From Microbacterium lacticum (lineage in GTDB: Bacteria > Actinomycetota > Actinomycetes > Actinomycetales > Microbacteriaceae): a DNA stretch of 64,000 bases. Both the position numbers and the translations under genes were made by a program. The stretch lies in NCBI RefSeq assembly GCF_006716815.1, contig NZ_VFPS01000001.1:1102066-1166065 (forward strand), given 5' to 3'. Below the pieces are notes generated by a model. The model was not told the DNA's origin. It made no database searches and saw only the letters and a program-made list of their open reading frames with translations. Below, piece after piece: positions 8,899 through 16,206 of the stretch (the stretch's first letter is position 1; the number at the start of each line of letters is the position of its first letter).

Positions 8899-9843
8899 AT
8901 GCTTATCGTTCGAGTTCCACCTTGGGCGGCGACGGGGCAGTCATTCACAGTGCCGGTCGATGCCGACCCAAGCATGCCCAGAACCGCGACACAGCCGACC
9001 CCGGATTTGGATGTCACCGGGATCGACATCGCACGAGCGGCAGTTTTCTCGGGACGACCTTGGCATCTATTGCACCAGCCACATCACGGCAGCAATGCCG
9101 AGTTCGCGCAGTGGCGGGTTACGTCATGCCTGCGATTGATCGAACCGAACGGATCGAGCCTGCGTCGTCCGGCAATCTTTCATTCTGAGGTTGATGCAAC
9201 TGAGAAAGGGCACTTGAACTTCGCGCTGGGCGGTGCGATGACAAAGGCGTATCTCGAGGCCAAGCTGGGAATCTTTTGGCTTGCTCACTATTCGCTGGTG
9301 AAGAAGTCACCTCGGTACAGGGTGTTGCGCCGCGTGCCAGGGTTTAGCGAGCCGGACTATATCGGCATGGACTCCCAGTACCGTTTCTTCGCTGCCGAAG
9401 CCAAAGGACGCGTCTCCCTTGATGCGGCGACCAAGAAGAGTCTCAACTGCAAGAAGCAAACCGGGATAGTGAACTCTGTCAACGGACAGATAATTCTCCA
9501 ACGTTATGGCGTCGCTGCCATCACGGGCGGTTCGCACATTCAGTTGTATGCGACCGACCCTGAAGTGGAGATTGAGCTACCCAAGCCGAGTGAATGGTTG
9601 GCCTCATTCTACGAGTACGTGCGGGCGGTTTGCGGGCCTGAAGGTGAGGTATCGGAGGCGGAGAACACTCCCGAAAGCTGGACTCAGGTATCCTTCGATC
9701 TGCCCGAACAGGTTTCCCAGTGGGTAAGCGAGGGGGCAGATCCAGCCGAGTGGGAGGGCCTCGCGAGTCGTACCCGCGAAGCCTACAGGGAGAGCATTGT
9801 TCTTCCCGATCTGACCGTGATGTCCGTTTCCTCGCAATCGTGA
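8899..9843 (+). CDS. Unknown protein, possible PD-(D/E)xK nuclease-like
   Basis: A 314-residue protein that I do not recognise. The middle holds GMDSQYRFFAAEAKGRVS, followed by a Lys-rich stretch (KKSLNCKKQ). An acidic residue about nine positions before an E-x-K pair is the spacing of the PD-(D/E)xK nuclease core, so a DNA-cleaving or defence-type role is possible, but this is only motif reading. Base composition is lower in GC and codon bias weaker than in the core genes, which indicates recent transfer. It stands alone between an IS481 and an IS3 element. No signal peptide or membrane segment is seen. Confidence 0.6.
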   Translation: MLIVRVPPWAATGQSFTVPVDADPSMPRTATQPTPDLDVTGIDIARAAVFSGRPWHLLHQPHHGSNAEFAQWRVTSCLRLIEPNGSSLRRPAIFHSEVDATEKGHLNFALGGAMTKAYLEAKLGIFWLAHYSLVKKSPRYRVLRRVPGFSEPDYIGMDSQYRFFAAEAKGRVSLDAATKKSLNCKKQTGIVNSVNGQIILQRYGVAAITGGSHIQLYATDPEVEIELPKPSEWLASFYEYVRAVCGPEGEVSEAENTPESWTQVSFDLPEQVSQWVSEGADPAEWEGLASRTREAYRESIVLPDLTVMSVSSQS

Positions 9844-9917
9844 CAAGCTAGAGCGGCCGACGTTGAAAAACGGCATGTGGGCTGTGTCAAGCTTCGTAGA
9901 CGATCTCTTTGTGGATT

Positions 9918-10808
9918 TCAGGCCGCGGTTGCGGTCTGGGCGTAGTAGGCGGCCCGGGTCTCGGCGGGGGTGCGGTAGCCGAGGGTGGAGTGCAGCCGGC
10001 GGCGGTTGTAGAACACCTCTATGTACTGCATCACGGCGAATCTCGCTCGCCGCCGGGTCGCGAAGGACTGCCGGTAGTACATCTCGTTCTTGAGCATCGA
10101 GAACCACGATTCGGCGACCGAGTTGTCCCAGCACACCCCGGTCCTTCCCACCGACAACCGCACCCCGAAACGGCCCGCGAGCTTGGCGTACTCGTCAGAG
10201 GTGTACTGGCTTCCGCGGTCCGAGTGGAACAGAGCGCCCGACTCGATGCGCCCGTGGGTATGGGCCATCGTGAGGGCGTCGCCGATCAGCTCGGTGCGCA
10301 TGTGCTCAGCCATCGACCAGCCCACGACCTCACGGTTGAACAGGTCGATCACCGTCGCCAGATACAGCCACCCTTCCCCGGTGCGCAGGTAGGTGATGTC
10401 GCCGACGAAGCGGACCCCGGGCCGGTCGGCGGTGAAGTCCCGCTTGAGCAGATCGGGGCGGGTCACCACGTCGTCGGCGGGGATCGTGGTGCGCTTCTTG
10501 GAGCGGGGCTGGATCCCGAAGATCCCCGCCTCCCGCATGATCTTGCGGACCAGACCCTCCGACGCGGCGATCCCGCGGCGAGACAATTCGGCGAGCACCC
10601 GCCGGAACCCGTTCACCCCGTGCGAGTCGTCGTGGATCTGCGTGATCACACCAGACAGCCACACCCTCCGCGCCGTGGTCGGCGGGATCGTGTCCCGCCG
10701 CTTCGCCCACGCGTAGTAGCCGGCGCGTGAGACGCTGAGCAGGCGCGCCATCAGCTCGATCGTGAAGGTGGCCTTCTCCGCGTGCATCAGCGTGAACTTC
10801 TCGCTCAC
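9918..10808 (-). CDS. IS3-family transposase OrfB
   Basis: A 296-residue catalytic subunit. Its N-terminal HTH_21-like segment includes SVSRAGYYAWAKR. The integrase core has D in VGDITYLRTGEGWLY, D in ALFHSDRGSQYTS and E in DNSVAESWFSMLKNE, and ends with the typical FYNRRRLHSTLGYRTP. The GTG start overlaps the OrfA stop by 4 bp (GTGA), so OrfB is made by coupling or as an OrfAB frameshift product. The frame is intact. Confidence 0.9.
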   Translation of the reverse strand: MSEKFTLMHAEKATFTIELMARLLSVSRAGYYAWAKRRDTIPPTTARRVWLSGVITQIHDDSHGVNGFRRVLAELSRRGIAASEGLVRKIMREAGIFGIQPRSKKRTTIPADDVVTRPDLLKRDFTADRPGVRFVGDITYLRTGEGWLYLATVIDLFNREVVGWSMAEHMRTELIGDALTMAHTHGRIESGALFHSDRGSQYTSDEYAKLAGRFGVRLSVGRTGVCWDNSVAESWFSMLKNEMYYRQSFATRRRARFAVMQYIEVFYNRRRLHSTLGYRTPAETRAAYYAQTATAA

Positions 10809-11095
10809 CGCTGCTCCTTCGCGAAGAAGGCCGCGGCTTTTTTCAAGAACGCGTTCTCCTCCGCGAGCCGCCGGTTCTCCGCTTCCAACCGTGCGATCCG
10901 CGCGGCCTCCACCGGTGGCGGCGCCGTCTCCGGGTCGGGGTGCTGGGCCCGATACGCCTTCACCCAGTACCCGAGCGAGCTCTCGTTGATCTCCAACTCC
11001 CGCGCGACCTGCGCGATCGGGCGGCCGCCCTGCACGACGAGCTGGACCGCGTCGGCCTTGAACTCCTCAGTGAACTTCCTGCGATTCGTAGACAT
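10805..11095 (-). CDS. IS3-family transposase OrfA
   Basis: A 96-residue DNA-binding subunit. The HTH_Tnp_1 motif runs from KFTEEFKADAVQLVVQGG to SSLGYWVKAY, and a C-terminal leucine-zipper-like coiled coil is RLEAENRRLAEENAFLKKA. It ends in the 4-bp overlap with OrfB. This is the standard IS3 arrangement and appears intact. Confidence 0.88.
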   Translation of the reverse strand: MSTNRRKFTEEFKADAVQLVVQGGRPIAQVARELEINESSLGYWVKAYRAQHPDPETAPPPVEAARIARLEAENRRLAEENAFLKKAAAFFAKEQR

Positions 11096-11147
11096 CTCTG
11101 CCTGTCGTTCCTTCCTGGTAACGACCGTCTACAAGAAGTGTCACACC

Positions 11148-11576
11148 CCAATGTGAGTTTCGAACAGGGGCTCGGAACTGCTCTCTTTGCGCGGCGCGGT
11201 TCTGCACGCGTCGCGCCCATTGCTCGGCCTCGGTGAGCAGGGTCTGGACGTCCTTCGAGCGGGTCTCGCCTTCACGTTCGACACCCCAGATGTAGGCGCC
11301 GTTCTGGTCGCGCACTTCGCGTTCGGCCACCCACGTCCACGAGGTCGGTACCCGCTCATCATCCGACCAGTCGGTGCCGGTGTACTGCTCTTCGATCGCG
11401 AACCGCGAGCGCGTGTTGTCTACCGGGTAGAACACGAAATGCCCGGCTCCGAACGTCACGGGGTCTTCGTAGTTGAACTGTACGGCGCTGCCGTACTTCT
11501 GGGCGATCCGATTGAGCCCGTCGTCGAGCTTGAGCATCGCCTCCGTGAGCCTCTCGTGCTCCTGCTCCGCGTTCAT
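11148..11576 (-). pseudogene. Hypothetical mobile-element gene, 3' end removed by IS3
   Basis: The ATG at 11576 opens a coding stretch of about 143 codons: a helical N-terminus (EHERLTEAMLKLDDGLNRIA), then a beta-rich segment with GAGHFVFYPVDNTRSRFAIE. It is cut at 11147 where the IS3 element begins; the open frame continues a further 26 codons inside the IS. No domain was recognised. Codon use and position suggest it belongs to the same conjugative element as the coupling protein. Confidence 0.55.
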
Positions 11577-11781
11577 GCCGTCTCACCGCCAATCCCTGGC
11601 ACGAGAGCGCGCGTAGGCTCTTCTTTCTCAGCGAATCTCCCCGTCGGGTGACAGGCTCGTCCCGGTACGCGGACGACAGCCGCGTCAGGGCAGGCCGCGA
11701 GGACTGCGGCGGACGGAACCGGTGCGAGGAGGTCGGTGGAGCATCTCATGCCGTCAGGTGTGCGTAGGTTCCTGAAAGTGA

Positions 11782-12528
11782 GTGGTGCGACCTATCGAGT
11801 TTGCGGGCTCTTCGGACATTCGGTGGGGGTCATGGGGGGAGGATATCCCGGAGCAGGCTGGCCGAGTCGCTCTCTACGACCAGGCAGCGGGGTTCCCCGG
11901 CCGCAAGCACATCGCAACCAAGGGGCATCAGAGCCACTACAAGCCGTCGAACCTGAAGCTGCAGTGGCAGGAGCGGGACTTCGGCAACGTGCGCAAGGTC
12001 TCGTTCGCCCGGAGCAAGTCACACGGAGCGCGGGCGCTCGCGTCGATCATTCGATACGGGTTCGGACTGAAGGAGGTTCCCGCCGTCGGGCGTGTACGGC
12101 GCTTTAGCCCGTCCGGCGGGAATCTCGGATCACCCGAGGCCGCGATCATCGTGCGCTCGGTACCGGGGGTGGACCCGGGGGTATACCACTACTTGGCGCA
12201 CTCCGACACGTTCGCCTATCTGGGCGAGATCGGACCTTCCGTCGACGAGGCGGTGCCGGACGGTGATCACGAGGTTTTGCTGGTGGCTACCGGAGCGATC
12301 GAACGGATCGCGCGAAAGTACGGGGTGCTCAGTCTTAAGATCTGCCTCCTCGACGCAGGATGCGCGCTCACACAGGTGGCGCACGCGGCTGCAGACCGCG
12401 ACGTGACCATCACGACTAAGGACCACTGGAACGACGAGACCCTCTCCTCGGTCCTGCGCAACGACAGAACGCAGCATCCGATCATGGCGGTCATGGGGAT
12501 GACAGGGTTCGAAAGGAGAGAGCTGTGA
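11782..12528 (+). CDS. SagB-type/nitroreductase-like flavin dehydrogenase
   Basis: A 248-residue protein with the layout of SagB-type (ThcOx-like) FMN oxidoreductases, which oxidise azolines to azoles in ribosomally made peptides or act in related pathways. Visible hallmarks are RRFSPSGGNLGSPEAAI (the R..PSaG..p phosphate-contact region), PGVDPGVYHYLAHSD, and the helix KICLLDAGCALTQVAHAAAD. The start is the GTG at 11782, directly after an in-frame TGA, with no good ribosome binding site, so the N-terminus may be incomplete. Its stop overlaps the next gene (GTGAAC), which is a second member of the same fold. No YcaO, E1-like or precursor peptide gene was found nearby. Function beyond the fold is not established. 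Confidence 0.6.
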   Translation: MVRPIEFAGSSDIRWGSWGEDIPEQAGRVALYDQAAGFPGRKHIATKGHQSHYKPSNLKLQWQERDFGNVRKVSFARSKSHGARALASIIRYGFGLKEVPAVGRVRRFSPSGGNLGSPEAAIIVRSVPGVDPGVYHYLAHSDTFAYLGEIGPSVDEAVPDGDHEVLLVATGAIERIARKYGVLSLKICLLDAGCALTQVAHAAADRDVTITTKDHWNDETLSSVLRNDRTQHPIMAVMGMTGFERREL

Positions 12529-12864
12529 ACTTCTCAGACCGAGGTCGAGTGCTCGTCGAAGCGGTGGTGGACCTGGACGGGACGGATGCCGGCCCAGCTC
12601 TCCGAGGCGACTGCTCGTTCGAGGGCGACGTCGAGAACTGGGGGCCCGCAGAGGGGAAGAGCGAAGTATTGTTCGACTTCGCGTCCGTGCAGATGCTCCG
12701 TCAGGCAACGCATTTCTACGACACGCAGCGCAGCGTCACCCCGGACGAATTGGCCTCCGTGTGCGAAGCCATGTCCGCGCCGGAGTCTGGGTTGGAGGGG
12801 GCTTGACCCCTGATCTTGGACACGCTGATTCCAGCACGATGCTGGGGAAGCGAGAATCTGAGGG

Positions 12865-13194
12865 ATGGCAAGGAAGAACTACACGGACGAGTTCCGGCAG
12901 CGTGCGGTGGATTTGTACGAGTCCACGCCGGGCGCGACGCTGAAAGCGATCGCGGCCGATTTGGGGATCTCCCGTGGTGCGTTGAAGGAATGGGTCGACA
13001 AGCTCGGATCCGGGACCGCTGCGGCCGGTTCGGTGTCGCCGCCGGTGTCGGTGCGGTCGGAGTCGCAGGCGGCGAGGATCATCCGGTTGGAAGCCGAGTT
13101 AGCGGTCTCGAGAGCGGAGCAGGTCAAGCTCGAGACGGAGCGGGACATCCTCCGTCAGGCGGCGAAGTATTTCGCTGCGGAGACGAACTGGTGA
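12865..13194 (+). CDS. IS3-family transposase OrfA
   Basis: A 109-residue DNA-binding subunit. The helix-turn-helix lies in YTDEFRQRAVDLYESTPG and LGISRGALKEWVDKLG. A coiled-coil tail is IIRLEAELAVSRAEQVKLE, followed by the conserved DILRQAAKYFA. It overlaps OrfB by 4 bp (GTGA). It belongs to a different IS3 subgroup from the element at 9.9-11.1 kb. Confidence 0.9.
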   Translation: MARKNYTDEFRQRAVDLYESTPGATLKAIAADLGISRGALKEWVDKLGSGTAAAGSVSPPVSVRSESQAARIIRLEAELAVSRAEQVKLETERDILRQAAKYFAAETNW

Positions 13195-14111
13195 ACCGCT
13201 TCCAGTTCGTCGAGGACCACAAGGACGCCTACGGCGTGAAGCGGTTGTGTGAGGTCATCGAGATCGCCCGGTCCTCGTTCTACGCGTGGCTGGCCGCAGC
13301 CCCGGGACGGGCCGCGCGAGCCGCGGACGACGCCCGGTTGGCGGCACGGATCCGGGTGCTGCAGGACCCCGCGCAGGGTGGTGACCGCGCCTACGGGGCA
13401 CCGAGGATCACTGCCGACCTCAACGACGGCGTCCCCGCCGCCGGGCGGGTGAATCATAAGCGGGTCGCTCGGGTGATGCGGGAACACGCGCTCGCGGGGA
13501 TCCGACTGCGCCGCCGGGTGAAGACCACGATCCCGGACCAGTCCGGACGGAAGTTCCCCGACCTGATCGGGCGGGACTTCAGCACCGGGGAGCCGAACCG
13601 CAGGTATGTCGGCGATATCACCTACCTCCCCATCGCGGACGGCAGCAACCTGTATCTGGCGACCTGCATCGACCTCGGGTCGCGCAAGCTCGCCGGCTGG
13701 CAGGTCGCCGACCACATGCGCACCGAACTCGTCGAAGGCGCTCTCCGCGGCGCGCACCGCGACCGCGGATCGCTGGCCGGCGCAGTGTTCCACAGCGACC
13801 ACGGCTCGGTCTACGCGTCGAAAGCCTACGCAGCACTCTGCGAGCAGCTCAAGGTGACCCAGTCCATGGGCGCGGTGGGCACGAGCGCCGACAACTCGCT
13901 GGCCGAGAGCTTCAACGCCGCGCTCAAACGCGAGCTCCTCCAAGGCGCGTCGGCGTTCCCCGATCAAGCCACCGCCTACCGGGCCGTGTTCCGGTGGACG
14001 AACCGATACAACACGCGCCGACGCCACTCCGCGATCGGCCAGATCACCCCGAACAGCTACGAGAACACCTACGCGGCCGCGAGATCAGCTACCCTCACGG
14101 AAGCGGCATAA
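13191..14111 (+). CDS. IS3-family transposase OrfB
   Basis: A 306-residue catalytic subunit starting at the overlapping GTG (NRFQFVEDHKDAYGVKRLC). Acidic residues are visible as D in VGDITYLPIADGSNLYL, D in VFHSDHGSVYASK and E in DNSLAESFNAALKREL. The C-terminus has the usual NRYNTRRRHSAIGQITP. A larger open frame from 12816 exists, but its first part is the shadow of OrfA. The gene is intact. Confidence 0.9.
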   Translation: MNRFQFVEDHKDAYGVKRLCEVIEIARSSFYAWLAAAPGRAARAADDARLAARIRVLQDPAQGGDRAYGAPRITADLNDGVPAAGRVNHKRVARVMREHALAGIRLRRRVKTTIPDQSGRKFPDLIGRDFSTGEPNRRYVGDITYLPIADGSNLYLATCIDLGSRKLAGWQVADHMRTELVEGALRGAHRDRGSLAGAVFHSDHGSVYASKAYAALCEQLKVTQSMGAVGTSADNSLAESFNAALKRELLQGASAFPDQATAYRAVFRWTNRYNTRRRHSAIGQITPNSYENTYAAARSATLTEAA

Positions 14112-14510
14112 CCGAAATGACACCGTGTCCAAGATCAGGGGTCAAGCCCCGAGGTTGTGGCGTTTGTGCGGGATGTCGAGGGCTTTCGGCCGGGTGTGTA
14201 CCTGTGGAGCACGTCCCGGTTCGGGCTGGTCTGCGAGGCCAGCGAGGACGAGCTCGACCGCATCGAGTGGGTCCTCCAACTCGAGTTCGCGCGCAGCCCT
14301 GTCTTCGTCGCTGTCGTCGGCGACATCGGGGCCTGCGCGGATATGCACGCCTATCGGCGGATGGTCGTGAGAGCGGGGAGCATGTGCCAGGAGGGTTGGC
14401 TGGCCGCAGTCGCCCGAGGTCTCGCCGGTACAATCTTCGCTGGCATCATCCAGGGAGGGATACGCGATCTGGGGTTCGACGCGACGAGACGGAATGCGAT
14501 CGTCGCGTTC

Positions 14511-14780
14511 TCATTCGGCCACCCCGTTCGTGTCCCTGGCTCCGCTGACGGCGGCCGTCTCGAGTGACTTGATACGGGACTTGATTGCGGCGAAAGCAGC
14601 CGACCACGCTGCGCCAAGCCCGGCCGCAGTCGCACCGGCACCGGCCATCTGAGAGCCGGACTCTGCTGCGGCAGCGAAAGCGAACCAGGCTACCGCGCAG
14701 AAGACTCCGACGATGGCAACCAAGGATGCCAGCCGTAAGATGGTCCGTAGCCGTCGAGCGTCATGCGAGTTGTCGTTCAT
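14511..14780 (-). CDS. Small membrane protein, unknown
   Basis: An 89-residue protein starting MNDNSHDARRLRTIL, with one clear transmembrane helix (LASLVAIVGVFCAVAWFAF) and a Gly/Ala-rich second hydrophobic stretch (AGAGATAAGLGAAWSAAFAA). The ATG at 14780 has AGGAG 5 nt upstream. Its end overlaps the 3' end of the convergent SagB-like gene by about 57 bp. It probably forms an operon with the gene at 14811-15092, whose stop lies 30 bp upstream. Its function is unknown. Confidence 0.55.
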   Translation of the reverse strand: MNDNSHDARRLRTILRLASLVAIVGVFCAVAWFAFAAAAESGSQMAGAGATAAGLGAAWSAAFAAIKSRIKSLETAAVSGARDTNGVAE

Positions 14781-14810
14781 TCTTGCTCCTATCGATTCGT
14801 TTTGGGTGCC

Positions 14811-15092
14811 TCATTCGCTTCGGCTGGCATCTGTGCTGTCGTCTCGAACGTGCACGTGGCTGCCCCGGGGGAGGAGATAATTGTCGTTTATCAGATCCAA
14901 GGTCTCATCGATCTGTCGGACCGTAAGATCTCGTAGTGGCGCCCCCTGCGCCCGCGCGCCAACGACCTCCAGAGCAGAAATCGAGACCTTCACTTCGACA
15001 AGCGTCTGAACCGCAGAGAGGATGAGCATCTCGACAGAATCGTCCGGGTGGCGACCAGAGTCGGGCGTCCTCCGCGTGGATGATGGGGCCAT
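14811..15092 (-). CDS. Small hypothetical protein
   Basis: A 93-residue soluble protein. The central part looks helical and amphipathic (VEMLILSAVQTLVEVKVSIS, then VRQIDETLDLINDN) and the tail is charged. No family was recognised. It is upstream of, and co-oriented with, the small membrane protein gene. GC content is lower than in the core genes, in keeping with the accessory character of the region. Confidence 0.5.
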   Translation of the reverse strand: MAPSSTRRTPDSGRHPDDSVEMLILSAVQTLVEVKVSISALEVVGARAQGAPLRDLTVRQIDETLDLINDNYLLPRGSHVHVRDDSTDASRSE

Positions 15093-15306
15093 GATGCTAG
15101 CAAACAGTGAGGGCGCTGACGGCGCATCCCCCGTGCGGGGGACTTGCGGGCGAGCTGGAATAGGAATATGTGGAGTGCCAGCCGCCTGTCAGAAGCTGCA
15201 GATGCGAATGCGGCCGGCCGCTCGCTTGGGTCTGTCGGAAAGTTTGTGTGTGAGGGGTTCGGCGTGATCGGTTCGGCTTCGGTCGGACGGGAAGATGAAT
15301 CACGTC

Positions 15307-15985
15307 ATGAGCACTGAATTGAAGACAACAACTGAGCAATCCGAGACCGTCGATCTGCGAACCGGGGAGGTCCTTCCTGCGCCGCCGAATATCACCGCGG
15401 TCGCGGAGCAACTCGTGGCCGCCGCTCGTGGTCAAGGGATCGAACGGACTGGCCCGAACGGGCTGCTGACGGGACTGACCCGGCAGGTCCTGCAGTCCGC
15501 GTTGGAAGCGGAGCTGACCGAGCACCTCGGCTACGACCCGGGCGATCGGGTCGGGAAGCACACGCCGAACAGCCGGAACGGATCCACGCCGAAGACGGTG
15601 CGGACCGAGATCGGCGATCTCACGATCTAGGTCCCGAGGGACCGGGCGGGCACGTTCGCGCCGGTGGTGGTGCCCAAGCATCAGCGCCGGATCGCGGGGT
15701 TCGACGAGGCGGTGATCTCGCTGTATGCGAAGGGCATGACCACCGGCGATATCGCCAAGCACCACCTCTCCGATCTCTACGGATCAGACGTCTCTCGTGA
15801 TCTGGTGTCGACGGTGACCGACAAGGTGCTCGGCGACATGCAGGAATGGCAAGCCCGTCCGCTGGACGTCGTCTATCCCGTGGTTCTGATCGACGCGCTC
15901 GTGATCAAGGTCCGCGACGGGCAGGTCGCCAACCGGCCTGTCTACGTCGCTGTCGGCATCGATCTCGAGGGTCACCGTGACGTTC
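15307..15985 (+). pseudogene. IS256-family transposase remnant (stop codon and 3' truncation)
   Basis: The N-terminal half of a mutator-type transposase. It contains EQLVAAARGQGIERTGPNGL, then LEAELTEHLGYDPGD, then after an in-frame TAG (15628-15630) APVVVPKHQRRIAGFDEAVI, GMTTGDIAKHHLSDLYGSDV and VVLIDALVIKVRDGQV, which holds the first catalytic Asp. The sequence ends at GHRDV, where it meets an inverted fragment of another IS256-type gene. The left terminus is probably near 15228 (GGGTCTGTCGGAAAGTTTGT), but no partner repeat remains. It is inactive. Confidence 0.8.
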
Positions 15986-16104
15986 CGCCGCTGACACCGG
16001 TCGCGACGACGAGGGCCTGCGAGACGACCCGGCCGCGATGGCGGACGTCGAGGTAAGTGGCGTCGAGGAACAGGTAAGGGAACCAGGTGTGATCGATCCG
16101 CCGG
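15986..16104 (-). pseudogene. Second IS256-family transposase fragment, inverted
   Basis: Read on the minus strand, about 40 codons give WFPYLFLDATYLDVRHRGRV, then VVSQALVVATGV, the segment around the first catalytic Asp of IS256 transposases. It is a different transposase from its neighbour and meets it head to head at the equivalent position. Only this piece remains. Confidence 0.65.
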
Positions 16105-16182
16105 ATCACCCCAGACGAGCGGCAGCGTGACGGTGTGGTCGTCGATGCGGAGGTCGGCCAGGCGGCGGGTCGTGACAGTCAC
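16105..16182 (-). pseudogene. Start of a chromosomal gene (possibly alpha/beta-hydrolase peptidase), truncated
   Basis: An ATG at 16182 opens TVTTRRLADLRIDDHTVTLP and then LVWGDPAD, about 26 codons, before the frame runs into the IS256 fragment. This opening resembles actinobacterial prolyl-aminopeptidase-like hydrolases, but the piece is too short for certainty. It marks where the core chromosome begins. Confidence 0.35.
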
Positions 16183-16206
16183 ACGACCAGCCTAGACACG
16201 CCCCGG

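Larger units (their letters stand above)
9883..11147 (-). mobile_element. IS3-family insertion sequence, first copy
   Basis: Two overlapping transposase frames are bounded by imperfect inverted ends, TGTGTCAAGCTTCGTAGACG at the left and, read inward, TGTGACACTTCTTGTAGACG at the right. The flanks (GGC at the left, CCC at the right) do not form a direct repeat, and the gene cut at the right does not resume at the left. DNA has therefore been lost or exchanged beside the element. Confidence 0.8.
12798..14150 (+). mobile_element. IS3-family insertion sequence, second copy (1353 bp)
   Basis: Long inverted ends begin GGGGCTTGACCCCTGATCTT on both sides (right end read on the minus strand). The 3-bp duplication GAG is at 12795-12797 and 14151-14153, as expected for IS3. 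It sits inside the second SagB-like gene. Confidence 0.92.
12525..14567 (+). pseudogene. Second SagB/nitroreductase-like gene, split by an IS3 element
   Basis: The 5' part (12525-12797) and the 3' part (14154-14567) join in frame once the IS3 element and one copy of its GAG duplication are removed, giving about 229 residues. The C-terminal half again has nitroreductase features: PGVYLWSTSRFGLV, RMVVRAGSMCQEGWLAAVARG and a closing FSFGHPV, as in the family's final strand. The first half reads NFSDRGRVLVEAV with no clear motif. The start GTG overlaps the stop of the preceding family member, so the two products probably acted together as a heterodimer-like pair. The insertion should inactivate this gene. 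Confidence 0.65.

Noticed and set aside
11577..11781. Precursor peptide for the SagB-like pair in the 205-bp gap upstream
   Set aside because: No start codon with a ribosome binding site and a peptide-like reading frame was found. The gap shows only weak GC-rich sequence.
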